A stretch of DNA of 64,000 bases. Origin: SZUA-217 sp964194555 (GTDB taxonomy: Bacteria; Actinomycetota; Acidimicrobiia; Spongiisociales; ZC4RG35). The notes beneath the pieces were generated by a model. It made no database searches, was not told the DNA's origin, and saw only the letters and a list, made by a program, of their open reading frames with translations. Positions 1 through 8,152 of this stretch are shown here, piece by piece. How positions within the stretch are numbered: position 1 is the stretch's first letter; each line of letters opens with the position of its first letter. A program made the position numbers and the translations under genes. The DNA is taken from assembly GCA_964194555.1 (NCBI GenBank), contig CAXMMT010000007.1, forward strand, positions 1 through 64,000, in the 5' to 3' direction.

Positions 1-115
1 TGATCCAACGGCCGACCACCAGTACAACCAGGGCGATTGCCAACAGGATGGCCCATTCGATCACCGTCTCTCCAAAAGCTTGCAGACGGTCTACAAGACT
101 GTCCCAAAACGACAT
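1..115 (-). CDS. N-terminus of a membrane protein, possibly MscS-type channel (partial)
   Basis: The gene runs off the left edge; only the first 38 codons are present, from an ATG at 113-115. The peptide begins MSFWDSLVDRLQAFGETVIEW and continues into a very hydrophobic stretch rich in Leu, Ala and Val that ends GRWI. A short amphipathic N-terminus followed by one transmembrane helix is how many small-conductance mechanosensitive channel (MscS) proteins start, but this much sequence cannot establish the family. It is certainly the start of a membrane protein if it is a gene at all. Confidence 0.5.
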   Translation of the reverse strand, partial: MSFWDSLVDRLQAFGETVIEWAILLAIALVVLVVGRWI

Positions 116-315
116 CTATTTCCTTTCGGTCGTTACCAGCCGGAATATACGCCGTCGTCAGCCGTCAAGACGCCCAATCCAGGTGCAATCCAACAATCAG
201 TCCACCGGCCGGGCCCGACGGGATCACCGTGAAGTTGGCCCGGTACGGATCGGCAGGCTGCGGACGCACCCACGTCAAAGTATGTCGACGCAAGCCGACT
301 CAAACCAACTCATAA

Positions 316-456
316 ACCGGGGCGGCCCCGGTGGGCCTCATCGATTGCCTGATCGCTGCCATCGCAATGAGATCGGGTGCACACCTGCTGGCACACGACC
401 GGGATTTTGACCGCATCGCCTCGGTTGTCCCCTTGCGACTCGATTCCTACAACTGA
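316..456 (+). pseudogene. C-terminal remnant of a VapC-like PIN-domain toxin
   Basis: An open frame after the stop TAA at 313-315 encodes a peptide with GLIDCLIAA, then GAHLLAHDRDFDRIA, and ends LDSYN at a TGA (454-456). This is the C-terminal third of a PIN-domain ribonuclease of the VapC type, where the segment carries the last acidic active-site residues (the HDRDF motif) and the closing beta strand. The N-terminal two thirds and any VapB antitoxin are missing. The only possible start is a GTG at 331, giving a stub of about 41 residues that cannot be an active toxin. It overlaps the 3' end of the convergent FAD oxidoreductase gene by 10 bases. I read it as a toxin-antitoxin locus eroded by deletion. 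The stretch 116-315 shows no other recognisable coding sequence. Confidence 0.65.
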
Positions 457-1775
457 CCGGAGTCCACCAGAGCTTGTATTTCTGCCATGTAGCCGGGATC
501 GTCGTAGCGGCTGAGCAGGAAGGAGTTGGAATATTCCGGGAGGGCACGCCCGGTGACGTGGGCGGACACCAGATCCCCTGCACCGGCAGCGACCATCACG
601 CCAAATCCGCTGAGACCGGCGACGACGTGAAAGCCCTCGGGACCGCATGGTCCGATGAGAGGCAGGTTCTCCCGGGTCTTGGTGTAATAGCCGCCGTCGA
701 CGGTCGATTCAGGCAACCCGTCGAGATACGGCGCCAGCCCCGGCACCATCGTTGTCAACCCTCGCATGACGACCTCGGGGTAGAGGGGGTCGTCGCTTAT
801 CGGCCAGGTCGGCTCGAGGATCTCGCGATGGAATTCCCACAGAGCGACGAAGTACGGTGACTCCATGCCGCCCTCGGGACGCCCATGGCAATAGATGGGC
901 ATTTCCCCGAGGACGTCTTCGCGACTCATGCGTCGCAACTCCTCTCGCTCCTCGTCACTCCAGTCGATTCGTTGTGGGTCACTCCAGATGATCATCGGCG
1001 CTTCCTTCGGGATTGCACCGAGGTGATCCCTGAAGGCAACCTTGAGGTGAAGCTCGGAGAATAGAGGGAGGTCGACTCCGGCCATGGCGGCGACAGGACG
1101 GGATAGTGGGCCGGCAGCTGCTATCACCGTGTCGGTGGCGATGGACGATCCGTTGCTCAGCGCGACACCGACTACGTGCCCTGACTCGACATGAATGTTG
1201 GTGACCTCCGCTGAAATGAGCTCGGCACCCTGGGCCTTTGCCTGATCCACCATCCAGACGCCCAGTTGCTGGGCGCTGAACCATCCGGCCCGGCGTACGT
1301 GAACGGCTCCAACGGCCCGTTCGGTGATGTACTGAAAGTGCTCACGCAGCTCGCCGGGCCCGAGGATGTCTACGCCGTCGGGTGCATTCCCATATGGATC
1401 AGGGCCGGGATGTTGTCTCACCAGCCCGGCCGAGAACCCGGATGTGATGTGAGCCTGGTCGACCATTGCCCGCAATCGTTCGGGCTCGGACGTGACGAAC
1501 AAGTAGCCGCGTCTGTTTAGACCGAATATGTCGGATGACTCCTCGGCCATCTTCTCGAGAAGGTCAATCGACCGGTTCATCAGTCCGACCATCGGCTTGT
1601 TGGGCCACCAGTTCCGATAACACTCGGTCGACTTGTCCGACGTGAGAGTCAAGGGCGCTCTCGGATCGACCATCACCACATCGCCCAGACCTTCTCTGAC
1701 AGAGAGGTGAAACGTCGCCGAGACACCGGCGATGCCGGCACCGATGACCACGGCGCTTGCCCGTCGGCTCACCAC
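447..1775 (-). CDS. FAD-dependent oxidoreductase of the DAO/glycine oxidase family
   Basis: A 442-residue protein with an N-terminal Rossmann dinucleotide motif (VIGAGIAG, about residues 10-17) and a C-terminal FAD-contacting segment (GLSGFGVMVAAGAG). This is the DadA / sarcosine oxidase beta / dimethylglycine dehydrogenase type of amine oxidoreductase, which oxidises an amino acid or N-methyl amine with FAD. The exact substrate cannot be told. It starts with GTG directly after the TGA of the upstream transketolase gene with no base between them, so the two are very likely one transcript. No covalent-flavin His-Cys signature was identified. Confidence 0.85.
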   Translation of the reverse strand: MVSRRASAVVIGAGIAGVSATFHLSVREGLGDVVMVDPRAPLTLTSDKSTECYRNWWPNKPMVGLMNRSIDLLEKMAEESSDIFGLNRRGYLFVTSEPERLRAMVDQAHITSGFSAGLVRQHPGPDPYGNAPDGVDILGPGELREHFQYITERAVGAVHVRRAGWFSAQQLGVWMVDQAKAQGAELISAEVTNIHVESGHVVGVALSNGSSIATDTVIAAAGPLSRPVAAMAGVDLPLFSELHLKVAFRDHLGAIPKEAPMIIWSDPQRIDWSDEEREELRRMSREDVLGEMPIYCHGRPEGGMESPYFVALWEFHREILEPTWPISDDPLYPEVVMRGLTTMVPGLAPYLDGLPESTVDGGYYTKTRENLPLIGPCGPEGFHVVAGLSGFGVMVAAGAGDLVSAHVTGRALPEYSNSFLLSRYDDPGYMAEIQALVDSGQL

Positions 1776-3725
1776 TCAGGGCGAGAGGTGGGCCCGGACC
1801 CGCGCTGTCACGGATTCGGGAGTGAAGCCGAGGCGGTCGGCAAGTTCGTCAGCAGGAGCCGAGGCACCGAAGCGGTCGATCCCGATGCTCAATCCGTCTG
1901 AGCCCACGATCGCACTCCAGCCGAACGTCGATCCGGCCTCTACCGATATTCTCGGAACGGCACCGAGAACCCCGGATCGGTATTCGTCGGATTGTTCGAA
2001 GAAGAGCTCCCAGCAGGGCAGGCTCACGACCCGGGCGGTGACACCTTCGCCGGCGAGTAGATCGGCGGCATCGAGTATCAACGGCACCTCTGATCCGGTG
2101 CCTATCAGGGTCACGTCACTGCCCTCTCGCACGACGTATCCGCCCTTGGCAACTCCCCCAGGGTGCGGCTCCAGCGTCGGAAGCCCCTGACGGGTGAGGG
2201 CGATAGCCACAGGGCCATCCTTGCGATTGAGGGCAATCTCCCACGCCTCGATTGTCTCGTTGGCGTCGGCCGGACGGATCATCCAGAGGTTGGGCATGGC
2301 CCGCAGCGAGGCCAGGTGCTCGATTGGTTGGTGTGTCGGTCCGTCCTCTCCGAGGAATATCGAGTCGTGGGTCCAAACCCAAATCGAGGGGATTTTCATC
2401 AGGGCTGAGAGTCGGACCGCGGGACGCATGTAGTCGCTGAATACGAAGAAGGTGGCTCCGTAGGGTCTGAGCCCTCCGTGTATGGCCATCCCGTTGACCA
2501 GCGCTCCCATGCTGTGCTCTCGAATTCCGAAAGGGATGTCGCGGGCGGCCGCATCGTCTTTGGCGAAGAGTCGACTCGAGTCGATGACGGTCTTGGTGGA
2601 CCCGGCCAGGTCGGCTGAGCCACCTATGAATCCGGGAACCTTCTCTGCGATCTCTGCGAACAACCTTCCCGACGAGGCACGGGACGCCACCTTTTCGCCG
2701 ACCTTGAAACCGGGTCCGTCCAGGGTCACCGCTGAGTTCGAGTGGAGGGAATGCCAGAGATCCTTCTGTTCTTGGGTGGCGTCGTCAAACCGGTGGTTCC
2801 AGTCGGCGTGCGCGGTTCGCCCGCGGTTCATGGCGTCGCTGAAGAAGGTGTAGACCGTGTCGTCGACCCAGAAGTCGGGATCGATCGGATAGCCCATCGC
2901 CTCTTTGGTCATCTTGATCTCGTCGTGACCGAGCGGCTGACCATGGGAGGCCGCGGTGTCCTGAAGGTTGGGGGCGCCGTGGGCGATGTGAGTCCGACAA
3001 ATGACCAGAGAGGGGCGGTCCTCTTCGGAAACGGATTCCTCGATGGCCTGGCCGATGGCCGTCCGGTCGTGACCATCGACCCTGAGCGTGTGCCAACCCT
3101 GCGCCGAGAACCTCGCGGCGATGTCCTCGCTGAAGGTCATGTCCGTTGAGCCATCTATTGAGATGCGGTTGTCGTCGTATAGGTAGATCAGCCGGCCCAG
3201 GCCGAAGTGACCTGCGATCGAGGCGGCCTCCGAGCTGATGCCTTCCATGAGGTCGCCGTCTGAAACGAAGCCGTAGGTCCGATGGTCAACCAGATCTGGT
3301 CCAAGGCGACTGCGGAGATGGGTCTCGGCAACGGCCATTCCGACCCCCGCGGCGAATCCCTGGCCGAGGGGGCCGGTGGTCATCTCGATACCAAGGTCGT
3401 GATCGATCTCGGGGTGGCCGGCGGTGTGACTATCCCACTGCCGGAAGTTGCGGATGTCGTCGAGAGTCAGCCCGAACCCGGAAAGGTGGAGGATGGAGTA
3501 GAGGAGCATCGATCCGTGTCCGTTGGAGAGCACGAACCTGTCCCGGTCGGGCCATTCTGGAGCATCCGGGTCGACGTTGATGAACCTCGACCAGAGCGTG
3601 ACCGCAATATCGGCCATTCCCATCGGCATGCCCGGGTGACCCGAGTTGGCACTCTGGACCGCGTCCATCGCCAGAGCCTTGATCGTGTTGACGGCTAACT
3701 GCTCGGCTGATTGCGAATTCGACAT
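1776..3725 (-). CDS. tkt: transketolase
   Basis: A 649-residue protein, the usual length for bacterial transketolase. It transfers two-carbon ketol units between sugar phosphates in the non-oxidative pentose phosphate pathway, in the cytoplasm, with thiamine diphosphate and Mg2+. Visible marks are the N-terminal SANSGHPGMPMGMAD block, the ThDP-binding motif beginning GDGDLMEG (about residue 155), the middle GIREHSMG block with the catalytic Glu, and a C-terminal transketolase domain with EAGSTFGW. Start is ATG at 3723-3725; the stop abuts the GTG of the FAD oxidoreductase gene. No transaldolase or other pentose phosphate gene is next to it. Confidence 0.97.
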   Translation of the reverse strand: MSNSQSAEQLAVNTIKALAMDAVQSANSGHPGMPMGMADIAVTLWSRFINVDPDAPEWPDRDRFVLSNGHGSMLLYSILHLSGFGLTLDDIRNFRQWDSHTAGHPEIDHDLGIEMTTGPLGQGFAAGVGMAVAETHLRSRLGPDLVDHRTYGFVSDGDLMEGISSEAASIAGHFGLGRLIYLYDDNRISIDGSTDMTFSEDIAARFSAQGWHTLRVDGHDRTAIGQAIEESVSEEDRPSLVICRTHIAHGAPNLQDTAASHGQPLGHDEIKMTKEAMGYPIDPDFWVDDTVYTFFSDAMNRGRTAHADWNHRFDDATQEQKDLWHSLHSNSAVTLDGPGFKVGEKVASRASSGRLFAEIAEKVPGFIGGSADLAGSTKTVIDSSRLFAKDDAAARDIPFGIREHSMGALVNGMAIHGGLRPYGATFFVFSDYMRPAVRLSALMKIPSIWVWTHDSIFLGEDGPTHQPIEHLASLRAMPNLWMIRPADANETIEAWEIALNRKDGPVAIALTRQGLPTLEPHPGGVAKGGYVVREGSDVTLIGTGSEVPLILDAADLLAGEGVTARVVSLPCWELFFEQSDEYRSGVLGAVPRISVEAGSTFGWSAIVGSDGLSIGIDRFGASAPADELADRLGFTPESVTARVRAHLSP

Positions 3726-3750
3726 CGCCGACGAGATTACATCGACACCA

Positions 3751-3918
3751 CTAGTGGTCTGTCGCCCAAATAGCTATGCGGTCTCACCGGCCCTCGACGC
3801 CCCTGGCAGCATCCTCCGCCTCGACGCAGCTAAGCCTGCGCCTTCGTTGTGCGTCCTTGCCAGATGACGCCGATGACTCGGTGACAACCGCGGTATCAAT
3901 TGAGCGACAGACCACTAG
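3751..3918. repeat. 15-bp perfect inverted repeat bounding an intergenic element
   Basis: CTAGTGGTCTGTCGC at 3751-3765 is matched by its exact reverse complement at 3904-3918. The enclosed 138 bp lie between the divergent transketolase and acyltransferase genes, and the right arm covers the first codons of the acyltransferase gene. The element contains the 65-bp repeat at 3800-3864. It could be a small non-autonomous mobile element or a paired regulator site; the sequence alone does not decide. Confidence 0.6.
3800..3864. repeat. 65-bp intergenic repeat, copy A
   Basis: This segment matches 35587-35651 without a gap over 65 positions: 40 identical by hand count, with the two ends nearly invariant and the middle diverged. 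The outer ends can pair (GCCAG against CTGGC), so both copies may form a stem-loop. Conserved ends, a variable centre and intergenic placement suggest a dispersed palindromic repeat family rather than a coding remnant. Confidence 0.5.
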
Positions 3919-4793
3919 CTCTTGTGCCGGGTGATACTCCGAGGGTGGCGCAGCACAACGTCGGACCGTTTCGAGTCGAGGGAACGGCAGAACGAATCCG
4001 GACAGCGGTTGGAGCCGGCGTTCTCATTGTTCTGGGAGAGCCGGTCTTGAGCGGGCTGGCGAGATGGGCCGAACCCGAGGCCCTCCACAGAGCTATCTCG
4101 GTCTGGGCCAATATGACTGCTCGCTTTCTCCGTATGCAGGTTGATGTAGAGGGCCTTCATCATGTCGATCCTGACCAGACCTATGTGGTCGCCCCGCTGC
4201 ACGAGGGCTTTGCCGACCCTCTGCTGCTGAGTCGTCTTCCGCTCCGTCTCCGCTATCTGGTCAGAGACGAGTTGTTCGACTGGGCTCATCTCGGAAGATT
4301 TCTCAGAAAGTCAGGTCAGATCGAGGTTGTGAGAACTCTGGAAGCTCGCGAGGCGCGGCAACTACTCGGCGACTGCCGTGACGTTCTCGATGGAGGAGAA
4401 AGTCTTGTGGTGTTTCCTCAAGGCTCGATACTGGGTGTGGAGGTTGCTTTCACCCGTGGCGCTTTCGTGCTTGCCGACCGCCTTGACCGCCCCCTTCTGC
4501 CGGTGGTCCTGACTGGAACCCACCGGGTATGGGAGCACCCCTACTCGCCAACACTTCGCTACGGCCAGCCGGTCAGCATGCGAGTTCTCCCACCTGTTTC
4601 GGTGGGTGAGGCGCTCGCCTCGATGGGTGACGTCGAGAACCGGATGAAGACAATTGCCCTTGCAAACACTTTGTCCCATGTTCGTCACTTCGATCCCGAG
4701 CGCGACGGCTACTGGGACGGGTACAGCTATGAGATCGACGCGCGATTCCCTGACGTTGCAGCACTCGTCGAGTCGCACCGTGCCCCGGATTGA
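3900..4793 (+). CDS. PlsC-type 1-acyl-glycerol-3-phosphate acyltransferase
   Basis: A 297-residue protein with the acyltransferase active-site motif HX4D (HEGFAD, about residue 100) and the phosphate-binding block FPQGS (about residue 172; FPEGT in most homologues). Such enzymes esterify lysophosphatidate or a related lysolipid with an acyl group at the inner membrane surface. The N-terminal 60 residues are hydrophobic in part and may anchor it. The proposed start is TTG, inside the right arm of an inverted repeat; a GTG at codon 9 is an alternative. It is convergent with the haloalkane dehalogenase gene, 10 bases apart. The true acceptor is not known. Confidence 0.8.
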   Translation: MSDRPLALVPGDTPRVAQHNVGPFRVEGTAERIRTAVGAGVLIVLGEPVLSGLARWAEPEALHRAISVWANMTARFLRMQVDVEGLHHVDPDQTYVVAPLHEGFADPLLLSRLPLRLRYLVRDELFDWAHLGRFLRKSGQIEVVRTLEAREARQLLGDCRDVLDGGESLVVFPQGSILGVEVAFTRGAFVLADRLDRPLLPVVLTGTHRVWEHPYSPTLRYGQPVSMRVLPPVSVGEALASMGDVENRMKTIALANTLSHVRHFDPERDGYWDGYSYEIDARFPDVAALVESHRAPD

Positions 4794-4803
4794 CCCACAA
4801 CTT

Positions 4804-5700
4804 TCAATCGGCCCAGGCTTCGACGGCAGCTCTTGCAATCTGCTCACCCCACTCCTGGACGAAGTGACCAGCCTCTTCGACCCGCATCGGCTCCGGGCAG
4901 TTGCGAATGATTGAGTGAATCCGCTCCATGACAGGAGGCCCCAGGACCGGGTCGGTCATGCCGATCGCCATGAAGGAGCGACCGTCGAATTGCTCGGACC
5001 ACCATTTGATGGCCTCACGGGACACCTCGACACCCCCCATCGACGGGTCGGTTGGCACCAGGGCAGGGAATGTCCGAACGCCGGCCTTGTGCTCGGGTGT
5101 GGGGAAGGGGGCGTCGTAGGCCGCGATCTCTTCGGGCCCGAGATGGGGCACGGTTTGGCCCATCAGACGCCCAACTCCGAAGTCGGGTGTCTTGGCCACA
5201 TAATCTCGCCAGGCAATGAACCCGTCGCTCGGGTTGACGCCTTTGGCGAATGCCGTGTTCATGATCAACAGACCTGAGATACGGTCCGGAAATGCGACCG
5301 GGAGGGTGAGTCCCAATAGCCCACCCCAGTCCTGGACCACGAGGGTGATCTTGGAGAGGTCGAGGTGCTCGACGAATGCGACCAGTGCGTCCCGGTGGAA
5401 GCCGAAGGTGTACACGGCATCTTCAACAGGCTTATCCGACCGTCCGAAACCGAAATAGTCGGGCGCTACCACTCGATAGCCCGCTTCGAGAAAGACAGGG
5501 ATCATCCGCCGATACAGGTACGCCCATGTCGGCTCTCCGTGCAGGCACAGCATCACCTCGGCGTCGGGAGGACCCTCGTCGATGTAGTGCAGTCGCAGCC
5601 CCTCATAGCCGGGAAGATCTTTCACATACTGAGGGGAGTAAGGCCAGTCAGGAAGGTCGTCAAACCGGCGGTCGTCGGTGCGTAGTGCTTCGATACCCAT
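4804..5700 (-). CDS. haloalkane dehalogenase, DhlA/DhmA subfamily
   Basis: An alpha/beta hydrolase of 298 residues. Haloalkane dehalogenases (EC 3.8.1.5) hydrolyse carbon-halogen bonds to an alcohol and halide. The oxyanion block HGEPTW (54-59) and the nucleophile VVQDWGG place Asp124 and halide-binding Trp125 at the same numbers as in Xanthobacter DhlA. Asp250 (GMTD) is the acid and His279 (AGHF) the base. Trp164 in the cap is a candidate second halide ligand. The N-terminus (LPDWPY...DLPGYEGLRLHY) is typical of subfamily I. The natural substrate is unknown; many environmental actinobacteria carry such genes without known halogenated growth substrates. Confidence 0.88.
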   Translation of the reverse strand: MGIEALRTDDRRFDDLPDWPYSPQYVKDLPGYEGLRLHYIDEGPPDAEVMLCLHGEPTWAYLYRRMIPVFLEAGYRVVAPDYFGFGRSDKPVEDAVYTFGFHRDALVAFVEHLDLSKITLVVQDWGGLLGLTLPVAFPDRISGLLIMNTAFAKGVNPSDGFIAWRDYVAKTPDFGVGRLMGQTVPHLGPEEIAAYDAPFPTPEHKAGVRTFPALVPTDPSMGGVEVSREAIKWWSEQFDGRSFMAIGMTDPVLGPPVMERIHSIIRNCPEPMRVEEAGHFVQEWGEQIARAAVEAWAD

Positions 5701-5825
5701 GATTCTGACCCTACCCTGGCCACACCACCCTGATCACCAGGAACCGATTTTCATGCTTACCGGTGCGTGCCATCAGACTCAGAGAAGGATCTAGTCTTGC
5801 GTTGACTTCGGAACGGAGAACCGCG

Positions 5826-6155
5826 ATGGACATCAAGACGATCGACCGAGAAGACCTCAAAGCGAAACTCGACCGAGGCGACGAGTTCAAGCTCGTGATG
5901 ACGCTCCATGATTGGGCGTTTCGCGCTCAACACATACCCGGATCGATTCACTTCCCCTCCGTTGAAGATGCTCTTGCCGGTCTCGACGTTGACGACGAGA
6001 TAGTTGTCTATTGCTCGAATGTGGATTGTGTCGCGAGTCAATTTGCCTATCGGGGTCTTGTCAGCAACGGGTATACCAATGTTCGCCGATATTCGGGTGG
6101 GCTCGCCGATTGGGATGCGGCCGGGCTTCCCCTGGAAGGCGAAGCCGCAGGCTGA
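5826..6155 (+). CDS. rhodanese-domain sulfurtransferase
   Basis: A single rhodanese domain of 109 residues. The active-site loop is YCSNVDCVAS with the persulfide-carrying Cys at residue 63 and a second Cys at 68. Conserved HIPGSIHFP and GLADWDAAGLPLEG blocks lie on either side. The ATG at 5826 follows a GGAG 6-10 bases upstream, which favours it over the in-frame TTG 21 codons earlier. It probably moves sulfane sulfur or acts in redox signalling. The neighbours give no clear partner, although the next gene, convergent, encodes an iron-sulfur protein. Confidence 0.85.
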   Translation: MDIKTIDREDLKAKLDRGDEFKLVMTLHDWAFRAQHIPGSIHFPSVEDALAGLDVDDEIVVYCSNVDCVASQFAYRGLVSNGYTNVRRYSGGLADWDAAGLPLEGEAAG

Positions 6156-6184
6156 GGACCTGCGATTGGGACAGCAGATTCCTG

Positions 6185-7111
6185 TCAGATACCATCCTCG
6201 TTCTTCAGCCCGATCACCTCATGGGCCACGACCAGCCCGGTCTTTCCTCGAAGGTCGAGATCAAAACTCTGCCCGAAGTCGACGTCCGGACCACAGTTCT
6301 TGAACACGATGTCCGTTACGAGCATGCTGGTCCCGGTTTCCTTGTTGGCCGCTTCGAGACGACTGGCCACGTTGACCGTGTCACCGATCGCCGTCTCGCG
6401 AGCCGATGGCTCGACCCCCATCAGGCCGAACACCACCTTGCCGTAATCGACGCCCACTCGGACTCCGAAACTCATTCCGTACATTCGCTCTACGTAGTGG
6501 GAGAGGTCTCTGGCGATCTTGAGAACCCCAAGACCAGATCGAATCGCCGATAGGGCAGGCTTTGGCTCTCCGTCGACGCCGAACAACGCAAGGACGGCGT
6601 CGCCCATGTAGTTGTCAACTCGACCTGAGTGCGACACGACTTCCGCGCTGACGTTGTGGAAGAAGCGGTTCAGCAGATGCACAATGTCGTAGGCGGGAAG
6701 AGCATCCGCCATGGTGGTGTATCCGACGACATCGGTGAACAACACCGCAACATCCACCTCTCGACCGACCGGGCCTGTGAACGCGTGTTTCCCGATTTGT
6801 GTGGATAGGGCAATGTCGGTCTTGTCAAGCACGAGCCTGCCCAAGCTCACCGACTCTGAAGCGATGGTCTGACAGGCAAGACGAATCTCATCGGGAAAGT
6901 CGAGTCTCTCGGCCATCGCCAATTCCTTCTCGGTGCGTTGCGACAGGTCCGACAGCCCTTCGGCGATCTTCACCCTGCAGGTCGAGCAACGGGCCTTGCC
7001 GCCACAGAGATGAGTGATTGGGATGCCTCCCTCGACAAGGGCTGCAAGAAGGTTGACCTGACCGTCAAAAGGTATCGTCACTTCGTCTGGCCAGGTAGTG
7101 ATCTCCGGCAT
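6185..7111 (-). CDS. adenylate/guanylate cyclase with N-terminal 2Fe-2S ferredoxin domain
   Basis: A 308-residue fusion. Residues 1-85 are a plant-type ferredoxin fold with all four cluster cysteines: Cys36, Cys42, Cys45 (CGGKARCSTC) and Cys80. Residues 115-300 are a class III nucleotide cyclase catalytic domain with both metal-binding aspartates, Asp127 (LFTDVVG) and Asp171 (MGDAVLA), and a transition-state region GDTVNVASRLEAANK. The reaction is cyclisation of ATP or GTP to cAMP or cGMP. The ferredoxin domain suggests that redox state controls cyclase output. No transmembrane segment is seen, so it should be cytoplasmic. The start is the ATG of MPEITTWPDE. Confidence 0.9.
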   Translation of the reverse strand: MPEITTWPDEVTIPFDGQVNLLAALVEGGIPITHLCGGKARCSTCRVKIAEGLSDLSQRTEKELAMAERLDFPDEIRLACQTIASESVSLGRLVLDKTDIALSTQIGKHAFTGPVGREVDVAVLFTDVVGYTTMADALPAYDIVHLLNRFFHNVSAEVVSHSGRVDNYMGDAVLALFGVDGEPKPALSAIRSGLGVLKIARDLSHYVERMYGMSFGVRVGVDYGKVVFGLMGVEPSARETAIGDTVNVASRLEAANKETGTSMLVTDIVFKNCGPDVDFGQSFDLDLRGKTGLVVAHEVIGLKNEDGI

Positions 7112-7141
7112 GGAACCGAGTCTATTCCCGACGGTAACGTT

Positions 7142-7249
7142 CTAGTTGCGGAGCGCCCGCCAGACGCCAATCAACCCAAGCAGCAGCGTCACACCGATCT
7201 TGGTGAAAGGCTTGATGGTTGACGGTAGGTCGCTCCGAGAACGAACCAT
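7142..7249 (-). CDS. possible 35-residue small membrane protein
   Basis: An ATG at 7247-7249 opens a 35-codon frame ending TAG at 7142. The peptide has a charged N-terminus (MVRSRSDLPS), then a hydrophobic helix of about 15 residues (IGVTLLLGLIGVW) and a basic tail (RALRN). This single-helix, positive-inside pattern is common for genuine small membrane proteins. There is no convincing Shine-Dalgarno sequence, so the call rests on composition and context: it fills an otherwise empty 280-base gap between the methyltransferase and cyclase genes, all on the same strand. Confidence 0.3.
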   Translation of the reverse strand: MVRSRSDLPSTIKPFTKIGVTLLLGLIGVWRALRN

Positions 7250-7393
7250 CGGGTTGATACCAGTAACGCGAGTTCTCTACTGACGAGTTTCACCGAGTGC
7301 CCGGCGGATTCGATCGTGCCTTCCGAAACCTGACTCCGGCGAACGCTGATCATCGTGTCGATCCGACGCGTGCCGGGCGGGATCGTCGCGTTG

Positions 7394-8152
7394 TCAGCAG
7401 CATGGCCGGCAGAGCTCGCATGCTCGAAACCCTGCGCTCTCTGCCTGGTCGAGTGAGCGAAAGTCGACCACGTTCTCTGTCTTGGAACGTCTGATGGCGT
7501 GACAAGTCGGGTGGCAGTAGATCTTCGTTGAAGTGTTTCCCTGAAGACGAACATGCTTTGAGGCGAGGTCTTCCAGCCAATCGGGATGCGCGCCCTCATA
7601 CTCGAGCAGATCGTGCTTGTTGTCGGGCCCGCCAAGGGAGTAGTTGCCGATATGCCCATCGGCCCGGACCACTCTGTGGCAGGGAATGATCAGCGGGATC
7701 GGGTTCCGGGCGACGGCTGACCCAGCTGCCCGTATTGCTCCAGGCCGGTTCACTTCATGGGCGAGCCAGGCGTAGGGACGCACTTCGCCTTTCGGAATCG
7801 TGGCGGTCCGCGTCAGAACCTCCGCCTGGAACGACGTGACCGAGCGAAGATCGATGGGCAACCTCCCCGGTGTTCCCGCCTCGATCGCTGCGGGAATGTG
7901 CCGGCTCCATGCTGACGGGGCCTCGGCGCGGATCAGCCTGCGGCCAAACCTGTCGGCGAACCTGTCTTCAAATGCCTGATCTGCGATGTCGACCGATGAA
8001 ACACCCCCAGGATTGAAGGTGACGGCGACATCTCCGATGGCGGACTCGTAAAGGTCATATCCGTCGGCAAGGCCGGTGCCGAGGGCGACCCCTTCGGTCA
8101 CCCCATCGGGCAGAATGCCGACCAGGTTCCCAAGTTGGCTTTCGATGCTCAC
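7394..8152 (-). CDS. methylated-DNA--protein cysteine methyltransferase with C-terminal Ada zinc domain
   Basis: A 252-residue protein. Residues about 105-180 are the O6-alkylguanine-DNA alkyltransferase core with the acceptor motif PCHRV and Cys158. Residues about 208-250 form an Ada metal-binding (N-Ada10-like) domain with Cys213, Cys217, Cys245 and Cys248 (IYCHPTC ... CELC). In E. coli Ada the zinc domain is N-terminal and joined through AraC-type helices; here the order is reversed and no AraC helices are seen. It should remove O6-methyl groups from guanine, and the zinc domain may sense methyl phosphotriesters. The GTG start overlaps the sigma factor stop by 4 bases (GTGA), so translation is coupled. 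Confidence 0.85.
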   Translation of the reverse strand: MSIESQLGNLVGILPDGVTEGVALGTGLADGYDLYESAIGDVAVTFNPGGVSSVDIADQAFEDRFADRFGRRLIRAEAPSAWSRHIPAAIEAGTPGRLPIDLRSVTSFQAEVLTRTATIPKGEVRPYAWLAHEVNRPGAIRAAGSAVARNPIPLIIPCHRVVRADGHIGNYSLGGPDNKHDLLEYEGAHPDWLEDLASKHVRLQGNTSTKIYCHPTCHAIRRSKTENVVDFRSLDQAESAGFRACELCRPCC

